From Mesostigma viride (Eukaryota; Streptophyta; Mesostigmatophyceae; Mesostigmatales; Mesostigmataceae), in the NCBI GenBank assembly GCA_009746045.1, contig RPFO01000166.1:1-62000 (forward strand): 62,000 nucleotides of DNA. The letters are read 5' to 3'. The notes under the pieces were generated by a model. The model was not told the DNA's origin. It saw only the letters and a list, made by a program, of their open reading frames with translations, and searched no databases. A program made the position numbers and the translations under genes. Of the stretch, positions 19,767-29,020 are shown one piece after another (the first letter of the stretch is position 1; each line of letters starts with the position of its first letter).

Positions 19767-22700
19767 CTTGAGCCTGCACACATCCCTGAACCCTGGAGGG
19801 TGCCCCCAGGGGTGTGTAATGAAGCTGCTAGTGACAGCAGTGAGGGGCAGCCCCATGCTCTAGTGAAAGAGCCTATTGGACACGATGGGGCAAGCTTGGT
19901 TACCACAGAGAGTATGCCAGCTGTAGCTGCAGTGGTTACTCGCCAACGTGCCCGCCATGGCGGTGCTGAGCCTGAGGTAGGACCTGGTGATGTGGACCCA
20001 GGTGGATCTCAGAAGCATTCTGACCGTGCAGGACTGGCACAGGATGGTCAGGATGAGGATAGGGCTGGAGACAGTCTGACAGGCACGACCCTGGTGCCTC
20101 CTGTACATAAGGGATCTGTACATACCTTGAGTGCTAATAATGACAATAAAAGGTTTTCTCTCTTGTATGACATTGCCTCAAGGTTGCATACCATGTTTGG
20201 CCATGCAGCTCAGTCTTTGCAAGTTGCTAGACGGCTGGGAGGAAGTGAGTTGTACTCCATCTGCCAACAGGTTGCTCAAGCTTGCAAGTGCAGGCTAGTT
20301 GCTAGAAAGCCCAAGCAGTCTCATGCCAGGACTCCTATTTTGCAGCCAGGCCATGTGCAGGTAGATATTCAGAGAATCAGGGGTTTGAAGCTGCTGGTGG
20401 CAGTGGACAGATATACCAAGTACAAGACCCTAGAGATCCTGCCTGACATGGAGAAGCCTACATTGATTGCTGCTCTGAAGTTGACAAGGAGCAGGTACCC
20501 TGGGTTGGAGTTGTTGCAGTGTGACATTCAGTTTGAGTGCTGTGAGAACCTGCCAGAGTTTCCAGAGTTGCTGATTACACCCAGGGAGAGCCACGGCCAG
20601 CAAGGGGTGGTGGAGAGAGCCATCCAAGAGATCAAGACTGTGCTGCTGGTGGAGAGGATTCCAAGGACGTCATCTGCCATTGTGACATCTGCATGGCTAC
20701 GTTCTGTGGAGGACAGGCTGAACCTGAGGACTCCCATGTTCTTTGGTGACATTGCCATCAATCCTCTTATGCTGCATACCAGGATGCTGCCAGCTGATGC
20801 TGAGCAGGCATGGAAGGAGAAGCTAGAGGCCAAGTTCCTCAAGCTGAGGCAGAAAGACAAGGGCTGGAGTGTCCTAGAACCTAACGTTGGACAACAGGTT
20901 GTTGTGTGGAAGGAACCAAGCTTTCCAGGGAAACGTGGCAGCTGGCATGATGGGGTGGTGACCCGAGTAGAAGCCGCTGGCCATAAGTGCTGGGTGGCCA
21001 TTGATGGCTCCCAAGCAGTGCACCGTCTGTCCTGGTCAAAGATCCGTCCCCGGGGAGGTAATCAAGGAGACCTCTTCCAGGTGCCCGCTGGTGTACAAGG
21101 CGGGGGTGACGTGGAGCTTCCTGATCAGGGTGCTACAGCTGTATCGAGCCCTCAGGGTGACCCTGGCCCGGCCCCTGGGGTACCTTCACATACGGTGGTT
21201 GGGCAAGCAGGCGGACAGGCTGCACCTCCGGAACGGCCCGACACCAGGCCTAGGGGTGTGCGTCTATCAGATATTGTACAGGCTTTGCAAAGAGCCAAGA
21301 AGGAGCCTAAGGTGTCCAAGCTTGTCCAGTTGGATGAACCTGAGGTAGCTGCCATGGAGATAGATACCAATGCACAGGTTTCTGTCATGGGACCTCAGCA
21401 TACAGGAGAACTGCTGGTCGGAGAACCAAGTTGCCCCTGGGTGTCTGATTTCAGTGGTAGGACGCATCTAAGGGTGTTGGGAGAGGTTACTGCCCCTGTC
21501 ATGGGTGTGGATGTGACCTTCCTTGTCCTAGAGGACTATGATGGCCCTGTGATTTTGGGTCAGAATTTTCTGGGCAATCCTGGGATTTCTATCAGAGCTA
21601 CAGCTCTGAGAAGAGATGGCTGGGGGATGATTCCCCTAGAAAATTTCAGGACAACATTTCCAGTCAGGTGCAGGGCCAAGCCGGTCAAGGGTGTAAAATG
21701 GGATGAAGGGGAGGTGCCCCCAGCGGCCAGTTTGGTGATTCCAGCTGTGTTGCACCCCAGCAGTATTGGCATAACTCACAGGAGCCTTGCTGCACACTCT
21801 CCTTTGACATATGACCAGCTGGTCCAAGAGATGAGCTCGCCTACTTTGTTTGAGGCTTGGAAGCTCGCCTTCTCCAAGGCATTGGAGGAGTGGTTGCAGT
21901 TTGAGTGTGCTGCACCAACAGACAGACGTCCCCCAGCATCAAGGAAGCTTGCTTTGAGATTTGTGCTGAAGAGGAAGGTTGTGGATGAGGTATCAGTGCC
22001 CCATGTCAGGCCTGTCCTGAATGAGTATCACGGCACGGGGAGTCTGCCAGGAGAGGAGCTATACACGCCAGGGATGCTACACGACACATGGAGAATTTTG
22101 CTATGTCTCTACGTGGGGTTGCTGAACAGGGGAGCAGCTATGTCATCAGTGCTGCTGGACTTCAAGAGGGCATTTTTAAAATCTGATCCAGAAGTGGCCA
22201 GGAGGGTGTGGAAGCAGGATGAGCCTTACTGTGTTGAGGTGCCTGCCATCTGGAAGCTGGAGCTGCATCAACAATTCCTGGTTATTCTGAAGGGCCTGGA
22301 AGGACTCAGGTCGAGCCCAATCATCTGGAGACTCACGCTGCAGGAAGCTCTGATCAGTGAGTGTGGCTTGAGAGTGTCTTCAGTTGATCCCTGTTTGCTG
22401 CTGGCCCAATGGGAGGGTCTGCCAGTGTATGCTAGTTTGCATGGAGATGATCTGCATTTGCTAGCCCCCACGACCTGGCTGAAGAAGTTTATTCCTGTCA
22501 TCAGTGGCAAGTTTTCACTGGGCAAGGAGCTGTGGCAGGAGCCCAACAAGCCTGTAGTGTTCTGTGGAATGCAGGCTACCCTGTTCAGGAGGGACGGGGA
22601 GTGGAGTATCAGGCTTCAGGCTGGAGGAGATTATAAACAGACCATTGTGAAGGCCTTGCCAGAGAAGATCACCCAGGCTGCAGGACCTGAGTTGAGAGGC

Positions 22701-23357
22701 ATGTGGGCCTGGTTTGCCAGCATCTGTGGTCCGTCTTTGATGGTCCATAGCAGAATGCCTGATGAGGTGCTTGAGGATGAGAAGCCTCGAGTCATAGCCC
22801 GGTTGGTGGAGAGTACCCCTGATCTGATTTTGTCTGGGATTGACTTTGCCCAGCCTATCACCTTGGAGATCTTTGTTGACAGTTCCATGGATGCTCGCCA
22901 GGTTACCAAGGTCAGGGGGAGATCTGCTGCTCTGTTTGCTTTTTATCAGAGCAGGGCAAGTTTGTTCAGCTGGTACAGCAGACTGCAGAAGAGGGTCTGT
23001 ATCAGTTCAGATGTGGCAGAATGCAGGGCCATATGCGAGGGGATCCAGTCCAGCCTGTACATAAAGGAGTTAATGCTGGAGCTGGCTTCAGTTACCCCTT
23101 GGACCTTGCAGATGGAGACGTTGTTGCTAACAGACAGCATGGGTATGGTCCAGTTTGTTCACAAGCAGCTGGCCAGAAGCCGGGACCTGGATTATTTGTT
23201 GCTGAAGGAGTTGGCCAGTTTGGTTGACTTGAAGCATATCCCTGGCGAGGAGAACCCTGCTGATGCATTGACAAAGCTGCCACACAAGGCCCCAGCCCAG
23301 TACAATGTACTGAGGAAGCTCATGAATGCTGACTGTCAAGTCGGTCTATCTGTCTAA
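19767..23357 (+). CDS. Element B pol: integrase, protease-like, RT and RNase H in one frame
   Basis: Uninterrupted frame to 23357; residue numbers below count from 19800 (1185 aa). Integrase: LHTMFGH at about 130, catalytic Asp 189 (VDIQ), Asp 242 (LLQCDIQFE) and Glu 272 (QGVVER), giving DD29E spacing; C-terminal domain GWSVLEPNVGQQVVVW to about 415. Protease-like domain 520-595: DTNAQVSVMG (Asn where Gly is usual) and GPVILGQNFLG. RT: LLDFKRAFLKSD at about 787 and LHGDDLHL at about 883, HGDD replacing YVDD. RNase H: IFVDSSMDARQ at about 1024, SSDVAECRAI, TDSMGM and ENPADALTK. These perform integration, processing and copying of the element RNA. The order IN-PR-RT-RH differs from classical Ty1/copia. 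Translation probably starts by reading through the UGA from gag. Confidence 0.85.
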   Translation, partial: LEPAHIPEPWRVPPGVCNEAASDSSEGQPHALVKEPIGHDGASLVTTESMPAVAAVVTRQRARHGGAEPEVGPGDVDPGGSQKHSDRAGLAQDGQDEDRAGDSLTGTTLVPPVHKGSVHTLSANNDNKRFSLLYDIASRLHTMFGHAAQSLQVARRLGGSELYSICQQVAQACKCRLVARKPKQSHARTPILQPGHVQVDIQRIRGLKLLVAVDRYTKYKTLEILPDMEKPTLIAALKLTRSRYPGLELLQCDIQFECCENLPEFPELLITPRESHGQQGVVERAIQEIKTVLLVERIPRTSSAIVTSAWLRSVEDRLNLRTPMFFGDIAINPLMLHTRMLPADAEQAWKEKLEAKFLKLRQKDKGWSVLEPNVGQQVVVWKEPSFPGKRGSWHDGVVTRVEAAGHKCWVAIDGSQAVHRLSWSKIRPRGGNQGDLFQVPAGVQGGGDVELPDQGATAVSSPQGDPGPAPGVPSHTVVGQAGGQAAPPERPDTRPRGVRLSDIVQALQRAKKEPKVSKLVQLDEPEVAAMEIDTNAQVSVMGPQHTGELLVGEPSCPWVSDFSGRTHLRVLGEVTAPVMGVDVTFLVLEDYDGPVILGQNFLGNPGISIRATALRRDGWGMIPLENFRTTFPVRCRAKPVKGVKWDEGEVPPAASLVIPAVLHPSSIGITHRSLAAHSPLTYDQLVQEMSSPTLFEAWKLAFSKALEEWLQFECAAPTDRRPPASRKLALRFVLKRKVVDEVSVPHVRPVLNEYHGTGSLPGEELYTPGMLHDTWRILLCLYVGLLNRGAAMSSVLLDFKRAFLKSDPEVARRVWKQDEPYCVEVPAIWKLELHQQFLVILKGLEGLRSSPIIWRLTLQEALISECGLRVSSVDPCLLLAQWEGLPVYASLHGDDLHLLAPTTWLKKFIPVISGKFSLGKELWQEPNKPVVFCGMQATLFRRDGEWSIRLQAGGDYKQTIVKALPEKITQAAGPELRGMWAWFASICGPSLMVHSRMPDEVLEDEKPRVIARLVESTPDLILSGIDFAQPITLEIFVDSSMDARQVTKVRGRSAALFAFYQSRASLFSWYSRLQKRVCISSDVAECRAICEGIQSSLYIKELMLELASVTPWTLQMETLLLTDSMGMVQFVHKQLARSRDLDYLLLKELASLVDLKHIPGEENPADALTKLPHKAPAQYNVLRKLMNADCQVGLSV

Positions 23358-23546
23358 AAGCTGAGAGCTGGGTGCTTAAGTCTCTGGATATCAGGCTGGG
23401 AGCTTGATTGTACATAATCCTGAGCACACCTTGAGGGGTGAGACATGTCTCTGGTGTGGGAATGTCTGACATTGTCTCTGATGGAGAGATGTCTATCTGG
23501 GGTTTTCATCTCAGTCTGAGGTTTCCCCAGATCTGTGGTTTGTGGG

Positions 23547-23563
23547 CGGGGTTCGATTCCCTG
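23547..23563 (+). promoter_or_regulatory. tRNA T-arm-like hairpin / B-box-like site in element B 3' UTR
   Basis: GGGGTTCGATTCCCTGG reads as a TPsiC arm (GGGG-TTCGATT-CCCT) and contains the B-box consensus GGTTCGATTCC. The equivalent in element A (25775-25791) forms a perfect 5-bp stem. No complete tRNA cloverleaf was found around it. Confidence 0.55.
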
Positions 23564-24085
23564 GTGCCGTCTTAAGGCGGAGTTTCACGGACTGGCTGAC
23601 CCATCCACCATGCTGGTGAGGTGGCGACAGGTCCCCTGATTTTCCACGGTTGGAACGAGTATAGGAGCTTGTGTTTTGCATGTGCTTCGCGTAGATGTTG
23701 TGTCTGGTTCGATAAGGGGCAGCAGACCGGCGCCGACTCCCGTCTGGGGGTCAGCAATGTTTTCTGATGAGCTGTTGTGGGTGATCTGTGGGGTTTCGCC
23801 TAAGGTCCTGAAGGTTGTACATACTTCTCAAGTTCTTAGCTGAACACCTATGGGCTGCCACAGTTGGCCAACCTCTTGTACATGGGTAACACAACGAGCC
23901 TCCCGTGAAGGGATAGGGACTCATTGTAATTTGTTTGTGCTCCTGAGCCAGTATGGGTGCTATGTACATATAATAAGGAATCCAAGCTGACTGTCATGCC
24001 CAGTGGGTTGTGACTTGTAGTCGGGGAGGATGTCCAATGTACCCATTGTGTGTGTTTGTATGTAGACTTGTGTGAGCTGCTACAG

Positions 24086-24106
24086 CTCAAGAAAAGAAAG
24101 GATTGG
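24086..24106 (+). promoter_or_regulatory. Element B polypurine tract
   Basis: Purine-rich AAGAAAAGAAAGGATTGG directly before the 3' LTR, the usual plus-strand primer site. Element A has a similar tract, so the tract and the AGTTAA LTR start confirm each other. Confidence 0.75.
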
Positions 24107-24787
24107 AGTTAACGCCAAGCGCATTGGCGTGATCCTGATTCGGCATATCTCTGCGATTCCAGCGGCACCGGAACGAGTTCATTCCGACAAGTATCAAGAA
24201 AGTTATGGCGTTCCGACTTCCCGGTCGCGCGCGAGCGCGAGCCGGCTGTTCTTCTAAGTCGGACGTGAATATTTGCCGACGACAGTAATTCCTGGGCTGA
24301 CAGGAATTAGGTGCTGTACCTACGACGGTATTGGATTAATACGTCGTACGCAGGAAATAGGAACCTTAACCTGTGGTCTGTTGGTACCGCAGGCTTAGTC
24401 CTGGACTTCTAGGTGCAGATGCAATAGTCACTGTGGACTGTGCTCTGTGGTCACTGTGCCTGTATGGCAGACCTACTGTATAGGAACTGGGCGCTGTACA
24501 GGTAGTGAATACTGTACCGGGGGTGTTATTACTGAGAGCCCTCTAGGCTGCTCAGGACTAGCAAGCACAGTGCACAAGTATATAAACAATAGGCCAGTGC
24601 CAAATGGGCATCTCTTGCGAGCCCGCCTCACGTGTTGTGCCTTGACTTGGCAAGCGCGTTTACAAGCCTCAAGTGTGTGAGCGCTGTAACATTATCCAAT
24701 TTTAACAAAGCTCCGTTTCCAACCATATTCACACATTGCTGCATTGCAACCATATCCTTCACATTGCGTGTGCTAAGAACGTTAACT
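24107..24787 (+). repeat. Element B 3' LTR
   Basis: 681 bp, nearly identical to 16786-17483 apart from a 13-bp deletion and a few small changes. It ends GTTAACT, followed by the target duplication GAGTC and resumed element A coding sequence. Confidence 0.92.
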
Positions 24788-24792
24788 GAGTC

Positions 24793-25540
24793 AGTGGCTG
24801 ATTAAGCTGCAGGCGGGCAATGACTACAAGAGTACCATTCTTCAATCTGTTCCAGAGGTCATGACGTCATCCATTGCACCTGAGCTGAAAGGCAAGTTGG
24901 CCTGGTATGGCAGCATTTGTGGGCCTGACATGATGGTCCATAGCAGATCCCCTGATGATGTGCTAATTCTGGAGGAGCCTTCCCAGATTATTGCACATGT
25001 TAACAAGTCTCCTGGTATTACTCTAGCTGGGATTGATTTGTCTTTGCCATTTTCCTTGGATATCTATGTTGATAGCTCCATGGATAGCAGGCAAATTTCT
25101 AAGGTCAGAGGCAGGTCAGCTGGCTTAATTGTTTGTGCTTCAGCAACATAGGCCTAGTCTTGTGGCCTGGTACAGTCGTCTTCAAAGAAGGGTTGCTGTG
25201 AGTTCAGATGTCTCTGAGTGCAGAGCCATTTGTGAAGGGATTCAGTCCAGTTTGTACATCAAGGAGCTGTTGCTAGCTATGGCTTCAGTGACTCCTCATA
25301 CTCTTCAGCTGGAGACCTTGATCCTTTCAGATAACATGGGCATGGTCCAGTTTGTGCACAAGCAGTTGGCCAGAAGCAGAGATCTGGATTATCTCCTGTT
25401 GAAGGAGTTGGCAGGTCTGGTGGATATTCAACATGATTCTTCCAGGTTCTGAGAATCCTGCTGATGCCTTAACCAAGTTGCCTCACAAGTCTGCTGAGCA
25501 ATATAAGCTTCTTTACAAGCTGATGAGCTCCTCTGTGTGA
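24793..25540 (+). pseudogene. Element A pol part 4: RT connection and RNase H
   Basis: Resumes element A pol after element B with QWLIKLQAGNDYKSTILQ. RNase H features parallel element B: LDIYVDSSMDSRQISKVRGR, SSDVSECRAICEGIQSSLYI, LSDNMGMVQFVHKQLA and, after frameshifts near 25140 and 25440, ENPADALTKLPHKS. Ends near 25540 with KLMSSSV. Two frameshifts disable it. Confidence 0.8.
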
Positions 25541-26231
25541 GTTGAGCAATTCCAGTTGGAGCTTTGAGTTTGGTGACTGTTGGGTGCATGAGAAGAGCTA
25601 ACATTGAGCTGGGCTCTGTTATGCTGAGAGCTGTGATGCTCTGAGGGCAGTAATGCTCTGTGTACATATGTGTATAATACTGTATTCTATGTAATGCTCA
25701 GTCATGGAGCATGATGTTGGTTGGGGGTTTGCCCTCAGTTTGAGGTTTGTCTCAACCAAAGGGATTTTATAGGGCAGGGTTCGATTCCCTGGGGCTGCTT
25801 AGGCGGATTTTCCCGGATTGGCTGACCCATGCATCAACCTTGCTGGTGAGGTGGCGACAGGTCCCCCTAGTTTTGTCCCAGACAGAGGAAGGTAGTTTGT
25901 CATGTGCTTAATATATTTTGTGATGTGCTATTTCTCAGTCCATGGTGGGCGCCAGTTCTGATAACTATCAATGTCTACCTGATAAGGTCTTGTGGGTAAC
26001 TTGTGGGGTTCCATGCAATCAGGAGCCATTATGGTGATGATTCCATTTTGGTCATTATTCTGGTTAGCCACAAGCTGCTATTCCAAACACTTGGCTTTCT
26101 ACTTCCAGTGGATAGGGAATTCATTGTAATTCGTCATGGCTGAGATGTGTTGTGATCTGGTGCTTGATTAATCCCGAGCAGAGACTACAGAGAGCTGGGA
26201 GGGATGTCAAGTGATATGCATGTTGTTTCAG
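25541..26231 (+). other. Element A 3' UTR, first part
   Basis: Non-coding. Contains the T-arm-like hairpin at 25775-25791 and about 100 bp shared with element B. It is interrupted by a LINE at 26242 and ends at 28292-28380 before the 3' LTR. Confidence 0.7.
25775..25791 (+). promoter_or_regulatory. tRNA T-arm-like hairpin in element A 3' UTR
   Basis: CAGGG-TTCGATT-CCCTG forms a perfect 5-bp stem with a 7-nt loop, exactly like a tRNA TPsiC arm, and includes a B-box consensus. Conserved at the same place in element B. Confidence 0.6.
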
Positions 26232-26241
26232 CTATATATGT

Positions 26242-28281
26242 TAAAAAATTATAATTACTTACAGCAGAGTGAAATCACTCAAACCAAAGCAAACGCCCAG
26301 CTATAAACCTATATACAGAGCCATGTCAAAGCTCTATACTACGATAAGACCAATGGAAACGCCTAACGGGAGGAACCTAATAGCCCTGCTGCACCGCAAA
26401 ATCAGCCCGCGTACGGCGGAGCATGATGTCAGCCATGGCCCGAGTCAGCGCCACCGACAAGCGCTGACGCCAATATGACGTCCAGGTCCGCGCCGACCAT
26501 GGGGCCCGCTGGCCCTCCAGGTCCAGCCGGTCCTCCCGGAGCCGGCAACACTCCTTGAAGAAGGCGGAGGTCAGGGGCCCCATGGCCCCAAACTCCTCCA
26601 GGACAAAGGGCACCACACGATGGTGCCCGACGTCGCCGTAGGCCAGGAGCTTGGCCCGCTCCGCCCGGTCCGCCGTGTAACCTGCCGTGAGGGAGGCCCC
26701 AGCCACGTGGCTAAGAGCCAAGGGCCGCGCCACCGAAACGTCGATAAGCAGATGCCGGCCACCCCCTCAAAGTCCAGCACCACGATGTCAGGCCGGTGGT
26801 TGGGGGAATAGAAGGCAGCGCCATCCGCATCCTCGGACCGGATGTTCGCGTGGGGGAAAACCGACCGAATCATGGCGAGCACCACCGTCAGGAGGACAGT
26901 GTGCAAATACAAATACCAATTCTGATTCTGTTGGCCCCCCATGCAGGCAAGGTAGTGAGTCCCCGTGGGATCCAGCGGCTGCCCACAGCTACCGCAAGGC
27001 CGCCCGGCCGGAACAAGAGGCTGCGGGGCAAATAGCTGGTGCCGGAGCGCCACGGAGTAGTGGCTGGGAGCTAAGGCGAATGGGGGAGCCATGGGAAGAG
27101 CACGAAGGTACGCCGAGCCCACACTCCGCAAGGAAAGCGAGAACAGCCACGCACGTCCCTGGGCGTTGAGGTCCGCAAAAAGAGCCATCCAATCAGCCGT
27201 GTGCAGAATACCCGCGTAGGTTTTCTGGTGTTTATCGATGACGCGAGCAGGGAATGCGGCGGGAGATTGAACGGAGGCGACCGAGGGAGTGCCGCGAGGG
27301 AGGTGGCGCTGTACCGCCTGAGCGGCACGGACGGGAGAACAGGCCTGCTGGATCTCAGCATAGGCCCCCTGGATGGCGGTGACGAAGGGCAAAGGGCTGC
27401 TGGGGTCCCGGAGGTCATGCAGGCGCTGCCGTTGCCGAAAGGGGCAGGAGCCGGCAGCTTTCCGCCCACGACTGAGCGACGGAGCCCAAAAATGCTGCTG
27501 GGGCCAGCCGGGCGGCACGAGTCAGACCACAGCCACCCATCCGTGCAGGCAGGGAGGCAATGCGAATAGCATGTGGCGGGAGGTCGGGGCCCGGGACCAG
27601 CTGCGCCAAGGCCGACTGGATGCGTTCGTCGTGGCCCTCGGCGGCCAGCCGTACCTGAGCCGGAAGAGCGCCCCGGAGCCAGTGAACGACGCGAGGGTGA
27701 GCGCAAAACCACAGAAGCAGACCCTTGGTCTGCGAATCATGAAGGCGCGCAATCAAGGGCAGTACCTCAGTGCGTGCCTCGAGGGCGGCCCGCAGAGCAA
27801 CGATGACAAACGCGGGGTCGCCAACCGGAACGCCGAGGACATCCAACCCATGGAGGCGCTCGTCCCGGCCCAAGAGCTGGGGCGGAAAGCCGGAGCAATC
27901 ACCTTGGGGCGAGTACACCGCGCACTTGGCCAGGGTCAACTGGAGGTTGATGTCGGCCACCGCGGTCTGCAGTGCCAGCAGAGCCGCGCGGTGGTGTCCG
28001 GCACAGGGCCCAGAAGGTAGATATCATCCAAGTAGGCCTGAATAGCGACCGCCGGGTGGGCTGCATGGACCGCTTGGAGGCAACCCTGGAGGGGGCGGCA
28101 AAGTACAGGGGTCCCAGGGGGTCCCCTTGCTGGGTGCCCGACCGCGACAGCAGGCCGCCGCGAGTGCCGTCCTCCATGATGTGAACCAGTTGGCCGGGCT
28201 GGCCGTAGCACACGGCTGTCCAAGCGTACAAGTCCTCGAAGGACTCCATGACGGCCGCAAACATGCTGGCGCGGGACCTTT
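26242..28281 (-). mobile_element. 5'-truncated RLE-type LINE, copy 1
   Basis: Inserted on the minus strand in the element A 3' UTR with a 10-bp target duplication CTATATATGT (26232-26241 and 28282-28291). The 3' UTR ends with an A/T-rich tail next to 26242. The 5' end is cut inside RT, as is usual for LINE copies. The same family recurs at 33153-36110. Confidence 0.88.
26377..28281 (-). pseudogene. LINE ORF2 fragment: RT and restriction-like endonuclease, frameshifted
   Basis: Readable across several minus-strand frames. RT: SRSGTQQGDPLGPLYFA near 28130 and AYLDDIYLLGPVPD near 28030 (catalytic YLDD), then LTLAKCAVYSPQGD and ASLPARMGGCGLTRAARLA. After the RT come YAGILHTADWMALF, a zinc-binding CGSCGQPLDPTGTHYLAC (C-x2-C-x9-H-x3-C) and NHRPDIVVLDFEG, the PD..D motif of the restriction-like endonuclease found in R2, NeSL and related LINEs. 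ORF2 nicks the target DNA and reverse-transcribes the element RNA there. At least four frameshifts inactivate this copy. The N-terminal region is missing. Confidence 0.75.
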
Positions 28282-28291
28282 CTATATATGT

Positions 28292-28380
28292 GTTGCCAAG
28301 CCTAACAGCTCTAAAAGAAAGAAAGGGCTGGAGTTAATATGGCTGTTACGTCCAAGCTCTAAAAGAGAAGAAAGGGCTGG
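28292..28380 (+). promoter_or_regulatory. Element A 3' UTR end with duplicated polypurine tract
   Basis: Two tracts of the type CTAAAAGA..GAAAGGGCTGG occur about 50 bp apart (near 28309-28331 and 28358-28380). Each is followed by AGTTAATAT; only the second is joined to a full LTR. Confidence 0.65.
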
Positions 28381-29015
28381 AGTTAATATTGCCTGGCAAG
28401 CAATATTATTCTACTAAGCTACTTGGCTTGTAGAGATTCTACTTCCGGTTACTACAATCCAGAAAAGGGTTCATTCTGATGAGTATTGCTCGAGATATGA
28501 GCAAGATACTGTTCTACTACATTCTACTTGGATTCGGTGATTCTACGGTGGTTCTTCAAGTGACGCGTGGCATACGACGTCTTGTCACAGTGTACGATAG
28601 GACATTTAGTCTCCGACACTGCGGTCTATTCAATGCTATTGATTAGACGTATAACAAATAGTGACAGGACTTGTGCGACAGGACACTGATGTGACTATTT
28701 ATGGATAACGAGTCGAGATCTGCTGGTCCAGAGTGAAGGACAGCAATATTGTGAGATGATCTGCCTATCAGTCATCTGAATGTGACTGCGTCACAATTAG
28801 TTAGTATATAACGAGCAGGACGCTGCCACTTGGTATAGCACCACTTTCCCTGCACCTGTGTCCTCGCACCTTTGGCGACGGTTCTCACGTGCCTCGTGCA
28901 TTCTGTGCTGGTAGCCATAACCAGCAACGTAAACCTATTGATTAATATAACTACTTCCTCTGTAGATATTAATCAGTGCAGGCTGAACCACAGTTCAGCC
29001 ACAGTTTCGTTAACT
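28381..29015 (+). repeat. Element A 3' LTR
   Basis: 635 bp, nearly identical to 8009-8637 with a few 1-4 bp indels. Ends GTTAACT followed by the target duplication GCTAC. Confidence 0.92.
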
Positions 29016-29020
29016 GCTAC

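Larger units (their letters stand above)
23358..24106 (+). other. Element B 3' UTR
   Basis: No coding frame. Holds the T-arm-like hairpin at 23547-23563 and ends in the polypurine tract. About 100 bp around 23545-23640 are shared with the element A 3' UTR (25775-25870), including GGCTGACCCAT and GGTGAGGTGGCGACAGG. Confidence 0.7.
16786..24787 (+). mobile_element. Copia-like LTR retrotransposon B, complete, inserted in element A
   Basis: 8002 bp with LTRs at 16786-17483 and 24107-24787, flanked by the 5-bp target duplication GAGTC (16781-16785 and 24788-24792). LTR ends are AGTTAACGCC...ACGTTAACT. The LTRs differ by a 13-bp indel, a few short indels and very few substitutions, so the insertion is recent. 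The interior has an upstream ORF, a gag in three frames, a UGA, and one uninterrupted pol frame with integrase, protease-like domain, RT and RNase H. It belongs to the same family as element A but is not the same subfamily (LTRs differ). Confidence 0.92.
8009..29015 (+). mobile_element. Copia-like LTR retrotransposon A, split by four nested insertions
   Basis: Two LTRs (8009-8637 and 28381-29015) enclose one retrotransposon and are flanked by a 5-bp target duplication, GCTAC (8004-8008 and 29016-29020). LTR ends are AGTTAATATT...CGTTAACT. The coding order is upstream ORF, gag, integrase, protease-like domain, RT, RNase H. Four later insertions interrupt it: a DNA transposon-like unit (12206-14493), an unclassified unit (15539-16671), retrotransposon B (16786-24787) and a LINE (26242-28281). 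Removing these insertions would leave about 9 kb. Several frameshifts and the insertions make it inactive. Confidence 0.9.

Noticed and set aside
24447-24680. ORFs inside the element B LTRs
   Set aside because: LTR sequence with promoter features; identical ORFs occur in both LTRs by duplication only.
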